64,000 bases of DNA from Allobrachymonas sp. GTDB lineage: Bacteria > Pseudomonadota > Gammaproteobacteria > Burkholderiales > Burkholderiaceae_C. The stretch lies in the NCBI GenBank assembly GCA_030529505.1, contig JAUMWT010000001.1:62001-126000 (forward strand), in the 5' to 3' direction. The notes beneath the pieces are model-generated. The model was not told where the DNA came from, ran no database searches, and saw only the letters and a program-made list of their open reading frames with translations. This document shows positions 28,608-37,572 of the stretch, piece after piece. Positions within the stretch are counted from its first letter, which is position 1. Each line of letters opens with the position of its first letter. The translations under genes were made by a program, and so were the position numbers.

Positions 28608-30007
28608 CTCGAACATCCTTCGTGCTTTGCCCCAAACAAAGCGGCCACTGCCACGGGCGAGGAGGCAAACCAGGGGTGAAAGTAGCTGGCACGCACGCTG
28701 CCTTGGCTGTACAGGGCCTCGCCGCCATCCGATGCTGCCGCCGATTCGGCCTGCCCGGCGCGGCGCGTGCGGGCCGCCACCGGCACATCTGTCACGCATG
28801 CCGAGTAATGAAAAGCGTGGCCGCGCAGCGGCGTTGCATCTGCACCGATATTCACATCTGCACCCAAACCATCCAGTTGTTGCAGCCCCAGGCCCGCGAG
28901 CTTGGCCTGCATTTGCACATGGCCCGGCAGCAGGCCCCACATGGCGTGCGGCCTGCCATCGCGTGCGATGAAAGTTTCAAACAGCGGCAGCAGGCCGCCG
29001 CCTTCGGCCCACACGGGTTTGCCTGCCTGCACGTGGGCACGCAGGCTGGCCGCCAGTGCCCGGTTGGCGGCCAGCGTGGCCGCGTGCAGTTCGGGATAGC
29101 CGCCGGGCAGCCACACGGTATCGCAAGCAGGCAATGCGGCATCGGCCAAGGGCGAAAAGTAACTGATGCGCGCGCCCAGCTGCTGCAACACCTCGATATT
29201 GGCGGCATAGATGAACTGAAAGGCTGCGTCGCGCGCCACAGCCACGGTTCGCCCCGCCAGCAAGGGCGGCACGGGCATGGCTGGCACAGCCGGGAAAACG
29301 GTGCGCCAGCGCTGCAGGGCGGCTGCATCCATTTGCCCCAGCGGGGTGGCTTGCAGCGCATCGGCAGCGGCGTCCAGCCGTTGCAGGGCGTCGTCCATTT
29401 CCTGTGCGGCAGTCAGGCCCAGGTGGCGCTCGGGCAGGCTGAAATGGCTGCCACGCGGCAAAGCGCCCAGAAAGTTTTCGGGCACCGCCTGCGCCAGCAT
29501 GTGCGCATGCCGCGTGCTGCCCACGCGGTTGGCCAGAACGCCCGCCCAGCGCAGGCCCGGCTGCCAATGCTGCAAGCCGTGGGCTACGGCGCCAAAGGTT
29601 TCGGCCATTTTCCCGGCATCAATCACAACCATCACCGGCAGGCCCAGCAAGCGGGCCGTATCGGCGGCGCTGCTGGGCTGGCCGTCAAACAGGCCCATCA
29701 CGCCTTCCACCAGAATCAGATCGGCCGTTTGCGCGGCCTGGTGCAATCGCTGGCGCAGGTCGTGCTCGCCGCACATCCACAGATCCAGGTTGTGCACGGG
29801 GCGGCCGCTGGCAAGCTGATGCCAGCCGGGGTCCAGAAAGTCTGGCCCGCACTTGAAGACCTGCACCCGCAGCCCCCGGCGGGCGTGCAGCCGCGCCAGG
29901 GCAGAGACCACGGTGGTTTTGCCCTGGCCCGAAGCGGGCGCGGCCACCAGCAGCGCCGGGCAGGCCGGGCTGCCGGGCTGGCTGGCGGAGGGCTGTGGCT
30001 GCTTCAT
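28604..30007 (-). CDS. cobB: Cobyrinate a,c-diamide synthase with missing glutaminase cysteine
   Basis: CbiA/CobB enzymes amidate the a and c side chains of (hydrogeno)cobyrinate using glutamine and ATP. The 467-residue protein has a P-loop AAPASGQGKTTVV, FKCGPDFLDPGWH and EGVMGLFDG in the synthetase domain, then a class I glutaminase-like domain with WLPGGYPELHA and a C-terminal GHAFHYS His. In the nucleophile motif, normally AECGG, the sequence reads AEGGG: residue 336 is Gly, codon at 29,000-29,002. It may be glutaminase-dead, ammonia-dependent or a decayed allele. It lies between btuB and btuF. Start ATG 30007 preferred over TTG 30028. Confidence 0.88.
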   Translation of the reverse strand: MKQPQPSASQPGSPACPALLVAAPASGQGKTTVVSALARLHARRGLRVQVFKCGPDFLDPGWHQLASGRPVHNLDLWMCGEHDLRQRLHQAAQTADLILVEGVMGLFDGQPSSAADTARLLGLPVMVVIDAGKMAETFGAVAHGLQHWQPGLRWAGVLANRVGSTRHAHMLAQAVPENFLGALPRGSHFSLPERHLGLTAAQEMDDALQRLDAAADALQATPLGQMDAAALQRWRTVFPAVPAMPVPPLLAGRTVAVARDAAFQFIYAANIEVLQQLGARISYFSPLADAALPACDTVWLPGGYPELHAATLAANRALAASLRAHVQAGKPVWAEGGGLLPLFETFIARDGRPHAMWGLLPGHVQMQAKLAGLGLQQLDGLGADVNIGADATPLRGHAFHYSACVTDVPVAARTRRAGQAESAAASDGGEALYSQGSVRASYFHPWFASSPVAVAALFGAKHEGCSR

Positions 30008-30046
30008 GGCGCGGGCATCGGCGTTCAAGCGTCAGGCATCAAGCCA

Positions 30047-31957
30047 TCAACGCTGCGGCGCCCAGCGCAGATTCACGTAGAAGGTGCGCCCGGGTGTGCC
30101 ATAGCCTTTGGCAAGCTGGTACTTCTTGTCGCTCACATTGTCCACGCGCGCCAGCAGCTGCCAGTCACGCGCGATCACGGTGTTGGCGTACAGATTCACC
30201 ACGCCGTAGCCGCCCAGCGCCTGGGTGTTGGCCGCATCGTTGTAGCGGCGGCCAGAGGCTTGCAACTCAGCGCCCAGCGTCCAGTCCACCGCGCCGGTGC
30301 TCAGGCGCGTATCGGCCCCGAGCTTGAGCAGGCGCTCGGCCCGGCGGGCCAGCAGCTTGCCGGTATCGGCATTGCGCGGCTTTTGCCAATCCACCGAGCC
30401 ATGCAGATTCACGCGGCCCAGTTGGTAAGCGCCCGAGACGGTGACGCCGCGCAGCACGGCGCGGCCCGTGTTGTTGTAGCAGCCAAAAGCCGAAGCGCAG
30501 GGGCCTGCCGCGCCAAAGCTGATGAGGTTGCTGATGCGCTTGTGATAGGCCGTGATGCCCAAACGCTTGCCCTGGTTTTGCCAGTGCAGGCCCAGCTCGG
30601 CATTGCGGCTTTTTTCGGGTTGCAGGCTGGCCTGGCCGTACTCGGAGAAACGCTGGTACAGCGTGGGCACGCGAAAGGCCGTGCCCGCCGCAGCCGTGAC
30701 ACGCCAGCCCGGCGCAAAGGCAAAGCCGTAGGCCGCGCCGCCCGTGGTTTGCTTGCCGAATTCGCTGTCGCGATCGGCGCGCAGATTCACTTGCAGGGTG
30801 TGCGGGCCGCCGCTGTAGCCGTAGCCCAGCGCCACGGCGTTTTGATAACGGTCTTTGCGGCCTTGGGGCACAGAAGTGTTGATGAGTTCGTCCTCGCGCC
30901 GCTCCAGCGCGGCGGTGAAGGTGTGACCACCCTGCTTCCATGCGTTTTGCAGCAGGTAGTTGCGCAGCTTGGTGTTGGTCAAATAAGGCGAGGGCGTGGT
31001 TTCGTAACGCTGGCGCGATTCGTTCACCGACAGGCGCGTGCTGAACGCCGGCAGCCACTGGGCCGACCAGGTCGCGCCCCAGGTCGTCAAGCGGTTGATG
31101 GCATGGTCATCCGTGGTGGCCGGGCGGCGGCGCGTATGGCGGCCTGCGTCGTACTGCGCGTCCATCTTGCTGTGGCTGCCGGTCACATCCAGGCGGTGCG
31201 CCGGGTTGATCTGCCAGCCCAGGCGGGCGTGGGCAGCGTTTTGACGGTAGCCGTCGCGGTCGGGGTTGCCATCTTCACGGGCATTGAACCCGCGGCTGGT
31301 GGCGCGTTCCACCCCCAGCGAATAATCCACCGCGCCGCTTTTGCCTGAAAAGCCCGCCTCCACCTTGCCCGTGCGGCGGTTGCCTGCCCCAACGGCCACA
31401 TAGGGCGAAAAAGCGCCTTCGCCCTTTTTGGTGAAGATTTGCACCACACCGGCCACAGCGTCTGACCCGTACACAGCCGCTGCCGGGCCGCGCACGATTT
31501 CGATGCGATCTACCTGACCCAGCGCAATCGCCTCCCACGGCGCGCCGCCGGTGGATTGCGAATCGACGCGCACGCCATCCACATACACGGCGGTAAAGCG
31601 CGTATCCGCCCCGCGGATGTAGATGCTGCTGCTGGTGCCCGGCCCGCCGTTGCGCACCAGCTCCATGCCGGGCTGGCGCGCCAGCAAATCCACCACGTTC
31701 ACTGCGCCGCTTTGCGCGATCTGCTCGCGGTCGACCAGGGTGAAGTCGGCCAGCACCTCGGCCAAAGGCTGGGCCACGCGATTGGCCGTCACCACCACGG
31801 GCGAGAGGCTGTTGTCGGCCTGAGCGGCTGCCGGGCTGACAAGGGGTACTTGTTGCGATTCAGCCGCCGTTTTCGCTGCTGTTTGCGCCCAGGCAGCCGC
31901 AGGCAAAGTACCGAGCACGGCTGCTGCCAATGCCAAAGAGGGAAAGGGTGTTTTCAT
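30047..31957 (-). CDS. btuB: TonB-dependent vitamin B12 outer-membrane receptor
   Basis: A 636-residue outer-membrane beta-barrel importing corrinoids with TonB energy. A signal peptide (MKTPFPSLALAAAVLGTLPAAAWAQ) is followed by a TonB box in SLSPVVVTANRV, a plug domain (about 65-170) with IYIRGADTRFTAVYVDGVRV and IEIVRGPAAAVYGSDAVAG, then the barrel. It ends GTPGRTFYVNLRWAPQR, with the expected terminal aromatic pattern near the C-terminus. It is the first gene of the riboswitch-controlled operon. Length matches the BtuB family (about 600-650). Confidence 0.93.
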   Translation of the reverse strand: MKTPFPSLALAAAVLGTLPAAAWAQTAAKTAAESQQVPLVSPAAAQADNSLSPVVVTANRVAQPLAEVLADFTLVDREQIAQSGAVNVVDLLARQPGMELVRNGGPGTSSSIYIRGADTRFTAVYVDGVRVDSQSTGGAPWEAIALGQVDRIEIVRGPAAAVYGSDAVAGVVQIFTKKGEGAFSPYVAVGAGNRRTGKVEAGFSGKSGAVDYSLGVERATSRGFNAREDGNPDRDGYRQNAAHARLGWQINPAHRLDVTGSHSKMDAQYDAGRHTRRRPATTDDHAINRLTTWGATWSAQWLPAFSTRLSVNESRQRYETTPSPYLTNTKLRNYLLQNAWKQGGHTFTAALERREDELINTSVPQGRKDRYQNAVALGYGYSGGPHTLQVNLRADRDSEFGKQTTGGAAYGFAFAPGWRVTAAAGTAFRVPTLYQRFSEYGQASLQPEKSRNAELGLHWQNQGKRLGITAYHKRISNLISFGAAGPCASAFGCYNNTGRAVLRGVTVSGAYQLGRVNLHGSVDWQKPRNADTGKLLARRAERLLKLGADTRLSTGAVDWTLGAELQASGRRYNDAANTQALGGYGVVNLYANTVIARDWQLLARVDNVSDKKYQLAKGYGTPGRTFYVNLRWAPQR

Positions 31958-32159
31958 GAAAAGACTCGATGCAGACAAGGCCGCGCCGCACGCTTGGGGC
32001 AAGCCAAGCCAGGCACGCCACGGCCTTTGCCGCAGCACACGGCCAGCGCCGTGCAGCAACAGAAAAAGGCATGGATCGAGATCATGGGCATTGGTTTGCC
32101 TGCTTCCCCGCAGGCGGCCAGAATTGGCCAACGGCAACCCTCTTGCCGCCAGCGCACAC

Positions 32160-32465
32160 GCTCCAGGCCGGTATCCGGACTTGCAAGACTTGATGCATCG
32201 CCTTCCCGCCCTGCCCGGCTGGAGTCGCAGGCCCCATGCCGGTTCAAGCAGTGACTGCGCTGCTTCGTCAACAGCCTGAGCCCAACGGCCCCGGCACGCC
32301 ACAGCGCCTGATGCACCCGCACTTGCTCACCGTTGCGGGGGCAGTCCGGGCTTTGCTGGCGTGCATCTGCCATCGGTCGTCAAACCTTGGCAAAACGCGC
32401 CAGCGCACCCGGTTCCCGTTTACCCCGGGCTGCCGCCAAAACGGCAACACGCGGGCACCTGAAAC
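32160..32465 (-). promoter_or_regulatory. Cobalamin riboswitch
   Basis: On the minus strand, in order: AGGTGCC (about 32,454-32,460), GGGAACCGGGTG (32,406-32,417), the B12-box core GACTGCCCCCGCAAC (about 32,331-32,345), GCGGGAAGG near 32,200, and AAGTCCGGATACCGGCC (32,166-32,182). These are the conserved cobalamin aptamer landmarks. It lies about 200 bases upstream of btuB in the same orientation and should reduce btu operon expression when B12 is plentiful. The stretch between the core and GGATACC is long compared with typical aptamers, implying an expanded variable arm. Confidence 0.9.
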
Positions 32466-32548
32466 AGGACGATGCGCCACCGCAGCCCAAACACCCGGCC
32501 GCCGCAGCGCAAAGCCGCGGATTCTAGCAAGCTCCAGCCTTGCTGCTC

Positions 32549-32728
32549 CAGAGCCTGTTCAAAATCTTCGCATCGTGTGCCTTGCCTGGCAAAGGCAGTA
32601 GCTGCAAGTCGCAAAGCACGAAACACAAAGCACGAACGGGCCAGCCGCCCGGCGCGCATTTGCAAGGCAGCAGAGGCTGTGTTTGCCAGGCAACCCTTCG
32701 GGCAAGGCAGCAAATGATCAGGCTCTTT
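32549..32728 (-). repeat. Dispersed MITE-like element, copy C
   Basis: A 180-base element in reverse orientation. Plus-strand ends are CAGAGCCTGTTCAAAATC and ATGATCAGGCTCTTTG. Read on the minus strand, the right end (GCCAGGCAAGG, then AAGATTTTGAACAGGCTCTG) matches copy A's GCAGGCAAGG..GACTTTGAACA, and ACTTGCA is also shared. The middle is more diverged than in copies A and B. It sits between the riboswitch and argA. Confidence 0.7.
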
Positions 32729-32984
32729 GTTGCATCCCTTGCCGAGACGGCCAGTCTTGGCTGCGGCGCGCAGACGACAGCGGACACAAGCGCCCGCATC
32801 CATGCCGCGCAAATCCATGCACAATTCACCGCAGCAGGCCCTGGGCCTGCCGTGCGCCCTGGGCTGGCCTGTGCAGACGGCGTGTCGTCTGCAATGTCTG
32901 CGATCGAAGGCCGCCTGTGTTTCTTCCCGTATTTCTTCACTCACGCCAACCTGGCCCTGCCCCGGCTTGATGCCAACCACCGCC

Positions 32985-34331
32985 ATGCCTGCCGTTTTCA
33001 ACTTCACTTTCGTTCCGTGGTTCAGATCCGTTGCGCCCTATATCCACATGCACCGCGGCAAAACGCTGGTGGTGGGGGTGCCTGGCGAGGCCATTGCCGA
33101 CGGCAAGCTGCCCAATATCGTGCAAGACTTGACGCTGATCCAGAGCATGGGCCTCAAGATCATTCTGGTGTACGGCTTTCGTCCGCAGGTGAACGATCAA
33201 CTGGTCGTCAAGGGCCAGCAGCCGCGCTACCACAAGGGCGTGCGCATCACCGATGCCACGGCGCTGGATTGCGTGCTCGAAGCCGCCGGCCAACTGCGCT
33301 ACGAGGTGGAGGCCGCCTTCAGCCAGGCCCTGCCCAACACGCCGATGGCAGGCGCCACGGTCAAGGTGGTGTCGGGCAATTTCGTTACCGCCCGGCCTAT
33401 GGGCATTGTGGATGGCGTGGATTACCAGCACAGCGGCCTGGTGCGCAAGATCGACGTGGCGCTGATCCAGCAATTGCTCAATCAGGGCACCATCGTGCTG
33501 CTGTCGCCCCTGGGGTTTTCGCCCACGGGTGAGGCCTTCAACCTCAGCATGGAAAACGTGGCCACGGCCGTTGCCAGTGCGCTGCATGCCGACAAGCTCA
33601 TCTTCGTGGCCGAGGTGCCCGGCATTCCCGAAAAGCCGCTGGAACCGGCTGGCGACGGCAACCCCATCGACACCGAACTGCCACTGGCCGACGCCGAGCG
33701 TTTGTTGCAGCAATTGCCCTTTCCTGAAAAGCCCACCGATCTGGCCTTTTACCTGGGGCACTGCATCACGGCCTGCCGCAACGGCGTGGAGCGCAGCCAC
33801 ATCATTCCCTATGCGGTGGATGGCTCCATCCTGCTCGAAATCTACATGCACGACGGCATCGGCACCATGGTGGTGGACGAAAAGCTCGAAAGCCTGCGCG
33901 AAGCCAGCATCGAAGACGTGGGCGCCATCCTGCAACTGATTCAGCCCTTTGAAGAAGACGGCACCCTCGTCAAGCGCCAGCGCCACGAGATCGAGCGCGA
34001 CGCCCACCTCTACACCGTGATCGAGCACGACGGCGTGATCTTCGGCTGCGCCGCGCTCTACCCCTACCCCGAAGACGGCACGGCCGAAATGGCTTCGGTC
34101 ACGGTCAGCCCGCAATCGCAGGGCCAGGGCGATGGCGACAAGCTGCTGCGCCGCATCGAACAGCGCGCCCGCGCCATGGGCTTGAAGAGCATTTTCGTGC
34201 TCACCACCCGCACCATGCACTGGTTCATCAAGCGCGGCTTCACCGCTGTGGACCCCGGCTGGCTGCCCGAAGCGCGCAAGCGCAAATACAATTGGGACAG
34301 AAAGAGCCAGATTCTGGTAAAGAAGCTGTAG
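32985..34331 (+). CDS. argA: Amino-acid N-acetyltransferase (N-acetylglutamate synthase)
   Basis: First step of arginine synthesis: acetyl-CoA plus glutamate to N-acetylglutamate. The 448-residue protein joins an N-terminal amino-acid-kinase domain (HRGKTLVVGVPGEAI, LVYGFRPQVNDQL, SGLVRKIDVALIQ) and a C-terminal GNAT domain (VIFGCAALYPY, MASVTVSPQSQGQGDGDKLL, LTTRTMHWFIKRGF). The start at 32985 (MPAVFNFTFVPWFRS) matches Comamonadaceae homologues; an ATG at 32970 would add five residues and longer upstream frames are chance. Arginine feedback is expected for the family. Confidence 0.96.
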   Translation: MPAVFNFTFVPWFRSVAPYIHMHRGKTLVVGVPGEAIADGKLPNIVQDLTLIQSMGLKIILVYGFRPQVNDQLVVKGQQPRYHKGVRITDATALDCVLEAAGQLRYEVEAAFSQALPNTPMAGATVKVVSGNFVTARPMGIVDGVDYQHSGLVRKIDVALIQQLLNQGTIVLLSPLGFSPTGEAFNLSMENVATAVASALHADKLIFVAEVPGIPEKPLEPAGDGNPIDTELPLADAERLLQQLPFPEKPTDLAFYLGHCITACRNGVERSHIIPYAVDGSILLEIYMHDGIGTMVVDEKLESLREASIEDVGAILQLIQPFEEDGTLVKRQRHEIERDAHLYTVIEHDGVIFGCAALYPYPEDGTAEMASVTVSPQSQGQGDGDKLLRRIEQRARAMGLKSIFVLTTRTMHWFIKRGFTAVDPGWLPEARKRKYNWDRKSQILVKKL

Positions 34332-34574
34332 CGCAAGGCCGCTGCTGCACTCAACACAGCCTGGCAAGCCTGGCGATGGGCTGGAATACGCGGCGCAAGG
34401 CAGGCACTGCCCGGCACTGCTGGCTTGGCTTCATTCGCCAAACCGCTAGCCATGCGCCAGCGGCGCAGGTGAAGCGGCCAAGCCCCCAAACCTTGCCCAG
34501 AAGCAAGCATCATGCAGAGGCCGTCAACGCTTTCTGATTTTTCGTTCATCCACTCTTTTTTGATAGAGCCGCCC

Positions 34575-35795
34575 ATGTCCAAATCCGCTTCCTCTGCCCG
34601 CAAATCCAAGCAAGCCGCCGCCAAGAAGTCCGCCGCCAAACCGCGCCGGGTGCAATCGGGCGACGTGGTGCTGGGCAACACGGCTCCGGCCAACATCACC
34701 AAGGTGGCCGTGCACAACGCCTCGCACAAGGCCCTTACCCGCCGCGAAGTGGCCATTGCCAGCATCCTCGAGCAAACCGAAGACAAGCTGCAAGCCATGC
34801 AGATTCTGCTCAGCCGCAGCTCCAAGGACGAAATCGCCGCCTTGCAGCGCATGCTGGAGCAATCGCAGTCCGACCCGGCTGAAAGCAAGCACGGCAAGGT
34901 CTCGCCAGACGAGGAACTGGCGCCCAACTGGCGCAAGGGCGGCTACCCCTACAAGAACCTGATGAGCCGCCGAAATTACGAAAAACAGAAATACGCCCTG
35001 CAAGTCGAATTGCTGAAGCTGCAAGCCTGGGTCAAGGAAACGGGCGCGCGCGTGGTCATCGTGTTCGAGGGGCGCGATGCCGCAGGCAAAGGCGGCTCCA
35101 TCAAACGCTTCATGGAACACCTTAACCCGCGCGGCGCGCGCGTGGTGGCGCTGGAAAAACCCACCGACGAAGAACGCGGCCAGTGGTACTTCCAACGCTA
35201 CATCCGCAACCTGCCCACGCATGGCGAAATCGTGCTGTTCGACCGCAGTTGGTACAACCGCGCCGGCGTGGAGCGAGTGATGGGCTTTTGCAGCGACGAG
35301 GAATACCATGAGTTCATGCTGCAAGCGCCGCAGTTCGAGCGCATGCTCACCCGCAGCGGCATCCACCTGATCAAGTTCTGGTTCTCGGTCAGCCGCGAAG
35401 AACAGCGCCGCCGCTTCAAAGAGCGTGAACTGCACCCGCTCAAGCAGTGGAAGCTCAGCCCCATCGACAAGGCCAGCCTGGACAAGTGGGACGACTACAC
35501 CCGCGCCAAAGAGGCCATGTTCTTTGAAACCGACACCATCGACGCGCCCTGGACCGTCATCAAAAGCGACTGCAAGAAGCGCGCGCGCCTCAACGCCATG
35601 CGTTATGTGCTCAACAAGGTGCCCTACACCAACAAAGACCTGGAAAACATCGGCGTGCTCGACCCCCTGATCGTGGGCCGTGCCAACTCGCTCTACGAAA
35701 AAGGCGAACACGCCATGGACGAAATGCGCCGCCTGCCGCCCATGGTGGCCCACAACGGCAAAGGCAAAGGCGCGATGGCTCATACGGCCCATTGA
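34575..35795 (+). CDS. ppk2: Polyphosphate kinase 2
   Basis: PPK2 enzymes transfer phosphate between polyphosphate and nucleotides. The 406-residue protein has a Lys/Ala-rich N-terminal 30 residues, then the core: Walker A FEGRDAAGKGGSIKRF (about residues 163-178), Walker B with VLFDRSWYNRAGVERVMGF, and lid arginines in SREEQRRRFKERELHPL. The arrangement SPIDKASLDKWDDYTRAKE is typical of class I PPK2 (nucleoside diphosphate to triphosphate or the reverse). The start MSKSASSARKSK at 34575 is the natural N-terminus; the frame is open to 34512. It is followed by a terminator and looks monocistronic. Confidence 0.93.
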   Translation: MSKSASSARKSKQAAAKKSAAKPRRVQSGDVVLGNTAPANITKVAVHNASHKALTRREVAIASILEQTEDKLQAMQILLSRSSKDEIAALQRMLEQSQSDPAESKHGKVSPDEELAPNWRKGGYPYKNLMSRRNYEKQKYALQVELLKLQAWVKETGARVVIVFEGRDAAGKGGSIKRFMEHLNPRGARVVALEKPTDEERGQWYFQRYIRNLPTHGEIVLFDRSWYNRAGVERVMGFCSDEEYHEFMLQAPQFERMLTRSGIHLIKFWFSVSREEQRRRFKERELHPLKQWKLSPIDKASLDKWDDYTRAKEAMFFETDTIDAPWTVIKSDCKKRARLNAMRYVLNKVPYTNKDLENIGVLDPLIVGRANSLYEKGEHAMDEMRRLPPMVAHNGKGKGAMAHTAH

Positions 35796-35958
35796 ACTGA
35801 TGGGTGGCTGGCTGCTTTTGCACCCGGTCGATGACTTCAAAGGGCTTGAGGCATGTGACAGTCAGGGGGCAGTCATCGGCTGATGAAGGCAAGTTACTTC
35901 GGTTCCGGCACCAGCCATGCCCAGGCCACTCACGGCAACTCCCGCTCCCACAATATGC

Positions 35959-35987
35959 AAAAGGGCAACCGTTTGGTTGCCCTTTTT
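35959..35987. terminator. Rho-independent terminator between convergent genes
   Basis: AAAAGGGCAACC-GTTT-GGTTGCCCTTTTT is a near-perfect stem with T-runs on both strands, placed between ppk2 (plus) and the convergent 36,134-37,450 gene (minus). It probably serves both. The rest of the 340-base gap shows nothing else. Confidence 0.85.
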
Positions 35988-36133
35988 CATTGACGGCTTT
36001 TTCTGTGCTTCTGGATGGCTTCGACCAAAAAGCGTTTTCCCTGCCCCATCCAGAAATACGCATCACGCCCAAGCCAAGCATGCCTTGGCCTCAAGCGCAG
36101 CGCGCGTGCAAACCTGGAATCATCCCCAGCCAT

Positions 36134-37450
36134 TTACTGCTGTGGTGCAGGCAAACCATGCAACTCGGCAAATGCGGCGCGCTCTTTCAACACATCGCCG
36201 CGGCGGATGCAAACGGGCAGATGCTTGGTCTGATCGGGGTGCGCTTGCCGAAAAGCCCGGAATGCCTTGCTCTGGTAAGGGTCGGCAATGGTGTAACCCA
36301 CTTTCTGCGTGCAATTCTGGTTGTTGCCATCGCAATGGCGCAAGGTGCTGGCGTAGATCACGCGGCCATCGCGCGTGATGCCCGGAAAGGCGCTGGCCAG
36401 TAAGTTCTCGCCCGCGACCTTGGGCGGCGGCGCGAGGTTGAAGGCCTGCTTCAAGGCGCGGCTGTACCACCAGATCTGGCCGCGGTATTCGTAGGCCACG
36501 TCTGCGCCCGAACCATCGCGCTGCGGAAAGCCAAAGATCGTTTTGCCGCTGCTGTGCTGAAAGGTTTCGTGCAGTTCGCAGCCGCCATCGCTGTTGCCAA
36601 AACCGAAGATGCGCATGGTGCTGGCGCCCTTCACGGGCATTTGCGGCATGGCGGCGTACTCCTGGCCATCGACCGAGATCATGGGCAGGGCGTACATGCT
36701 GCCATCTTCTGCTACGCGGTGGCGGCATAGGTACTGCACGCCGCTATCGGCCGTGATGCGGTGCCGGGCCGTATCCACCGTGAGCGTGCGCGCGGCCAGC
36801 GCGCCAATGCCTTGCTGGTCGCTGTTGCCGCTGGCATTGGGCCAGCTGACTGAACGGATGCGAATCTCGCCCGGGCGGCTGCCCGGCAGCTCGGACGCGA
36901 CGGCGTAAAACCCGGTCATGCCGCCTTTGAACAAGGGCTTGGCCTGCGTGCCTTGGCGCAGTACATCGGCAAAGCGGTAATGCTGCCCGCTGATGCTGAC
37001 CAGATAGCGCCAAGTGCCCTGTACGGGAAAAGCCTCGTTGCTCAAAGGCGTGACGTGGCCCGCCAGCACCTGCCCTTCAAAAGCGGGCAGCTCCAGCAAG
37101 CTCACATCGCCCAGCTTGCGCCCCGAAAAAGAACGCAGCACATAGCGCCCATCGGGGCTGATGCGTTCGTACATGCCCAGGGCGACCGATTCCTTGCCCT
37201 CCGAATCTTTGACCGTGCCAGCCACATTCGCCCCCAACTCCACGAAAGTGCTGGGCGCAATGCAGGCTTGCGCGTCTGCGGCTTCAGATGCAGCTGCCGT
37301 TTGAGTGGCGGCCTGCGCCCAGGCGGCAGGCAAAGCCGCACAGCCCGCCAGCAGCGTAGCCTGGCGCAGCAGCCGATGCCAGCTGGATGAGCCAGCCGAC
37401 GAGCAGTACGGCAACGATTCAGGCGCTTGTTTCATGGTGCGTGCTTTCAT
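36134..37450 (-). CDS. Exported protein of unknown function, possibly beta-propeller
   Basis: 438 residues. A long signal region (KQAPESLPYC..LLRQATLLAGCAALPAAWAQA) is followed by a mature domain with repeated strand-turn segments such as ISPDGRYVLRSFSG, RRGDVLKER, FPGITRDGRVIYAS and DVAYEYRGQIWWYS. The SPDGRYV and TRDGRVIYAS pattern resembles TolB/PD40-type beta-propeller blades; this is inference. I do not recognise the family. There are paired cysteines in the C-terminal third (RHCDGNNQNC), consistent with a periplasmic disulfide. It is 122 bases downstream of another exported unknown and may work with it. Start ATG 37450 or 37435 is undecided. Confidence 0.75.
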   Translation of the reverse strand: MKARTMKQAPESLPYCSSAGSSSWHRLLRQATLLAGCAALPAAWAQAATQTAAASEAADAQACIAPSTFVELGANVAGTVKDSEGKESVALGMYERISPDGRYVLRSFSGRKLGDVSLLELPAFEGQVLAGHVTPLSNEAFPVQGTWRYLVSISGQHYRFADVLRQGTQAKPLFKGGMTGFYAVASELPGSRPGEIRIRSVSWPNASGNSDQQGIGALAARTLTVDTARHRITADSGVQYLCRHRVAEDGSMYALPMISVDGQEYAAMPQMPVKGASTMRIFGFGNSDGGCELHETFQHSSGKTIFGFPQRDGSGADVAYEYRGQIWWYSRALKQAFNLAPPPKVAGENLLASAFPGITRDGRVIYASTLRHCDGNNQNCTQKVGYTIADPYQSKAFRAFRQAHPDQTKHLPVCIRRGDVLKERAAFAELHGLPAPQQ

Positions 37451-37572
37451 TGAGAAAAATTGAAAAAGAAAAAGCCAGATACATGCAGCTGGGACCAATG
37501 AAGCAGCGAGCAAATGATGGACTACCCAACGGCAGCTGACTTGCTGCCACCTAAGCAACAGCCTCGTGCCAG

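Larger units (their letters stand above)
31958..32984. other. Regulatory region between btuB and argA
   Basis: This 1-kb divergent region holds the btuB leader with cobalamin riboswitch (about 32,160-32,465) and MITE-like copy C (32,549-32,728), which lies nearer argA. The remaining 250 bases before argA have no recognisable operator or convincing promoter. Open frames crossing it look like chance. Confidence 0.6.

Noticed and set aside
28436..31348. 970-codon plus-strand open frame over btuF, cobB and btuB
   Set aside because: It spans three convincing minus-strand genes and has no recognisable domain.
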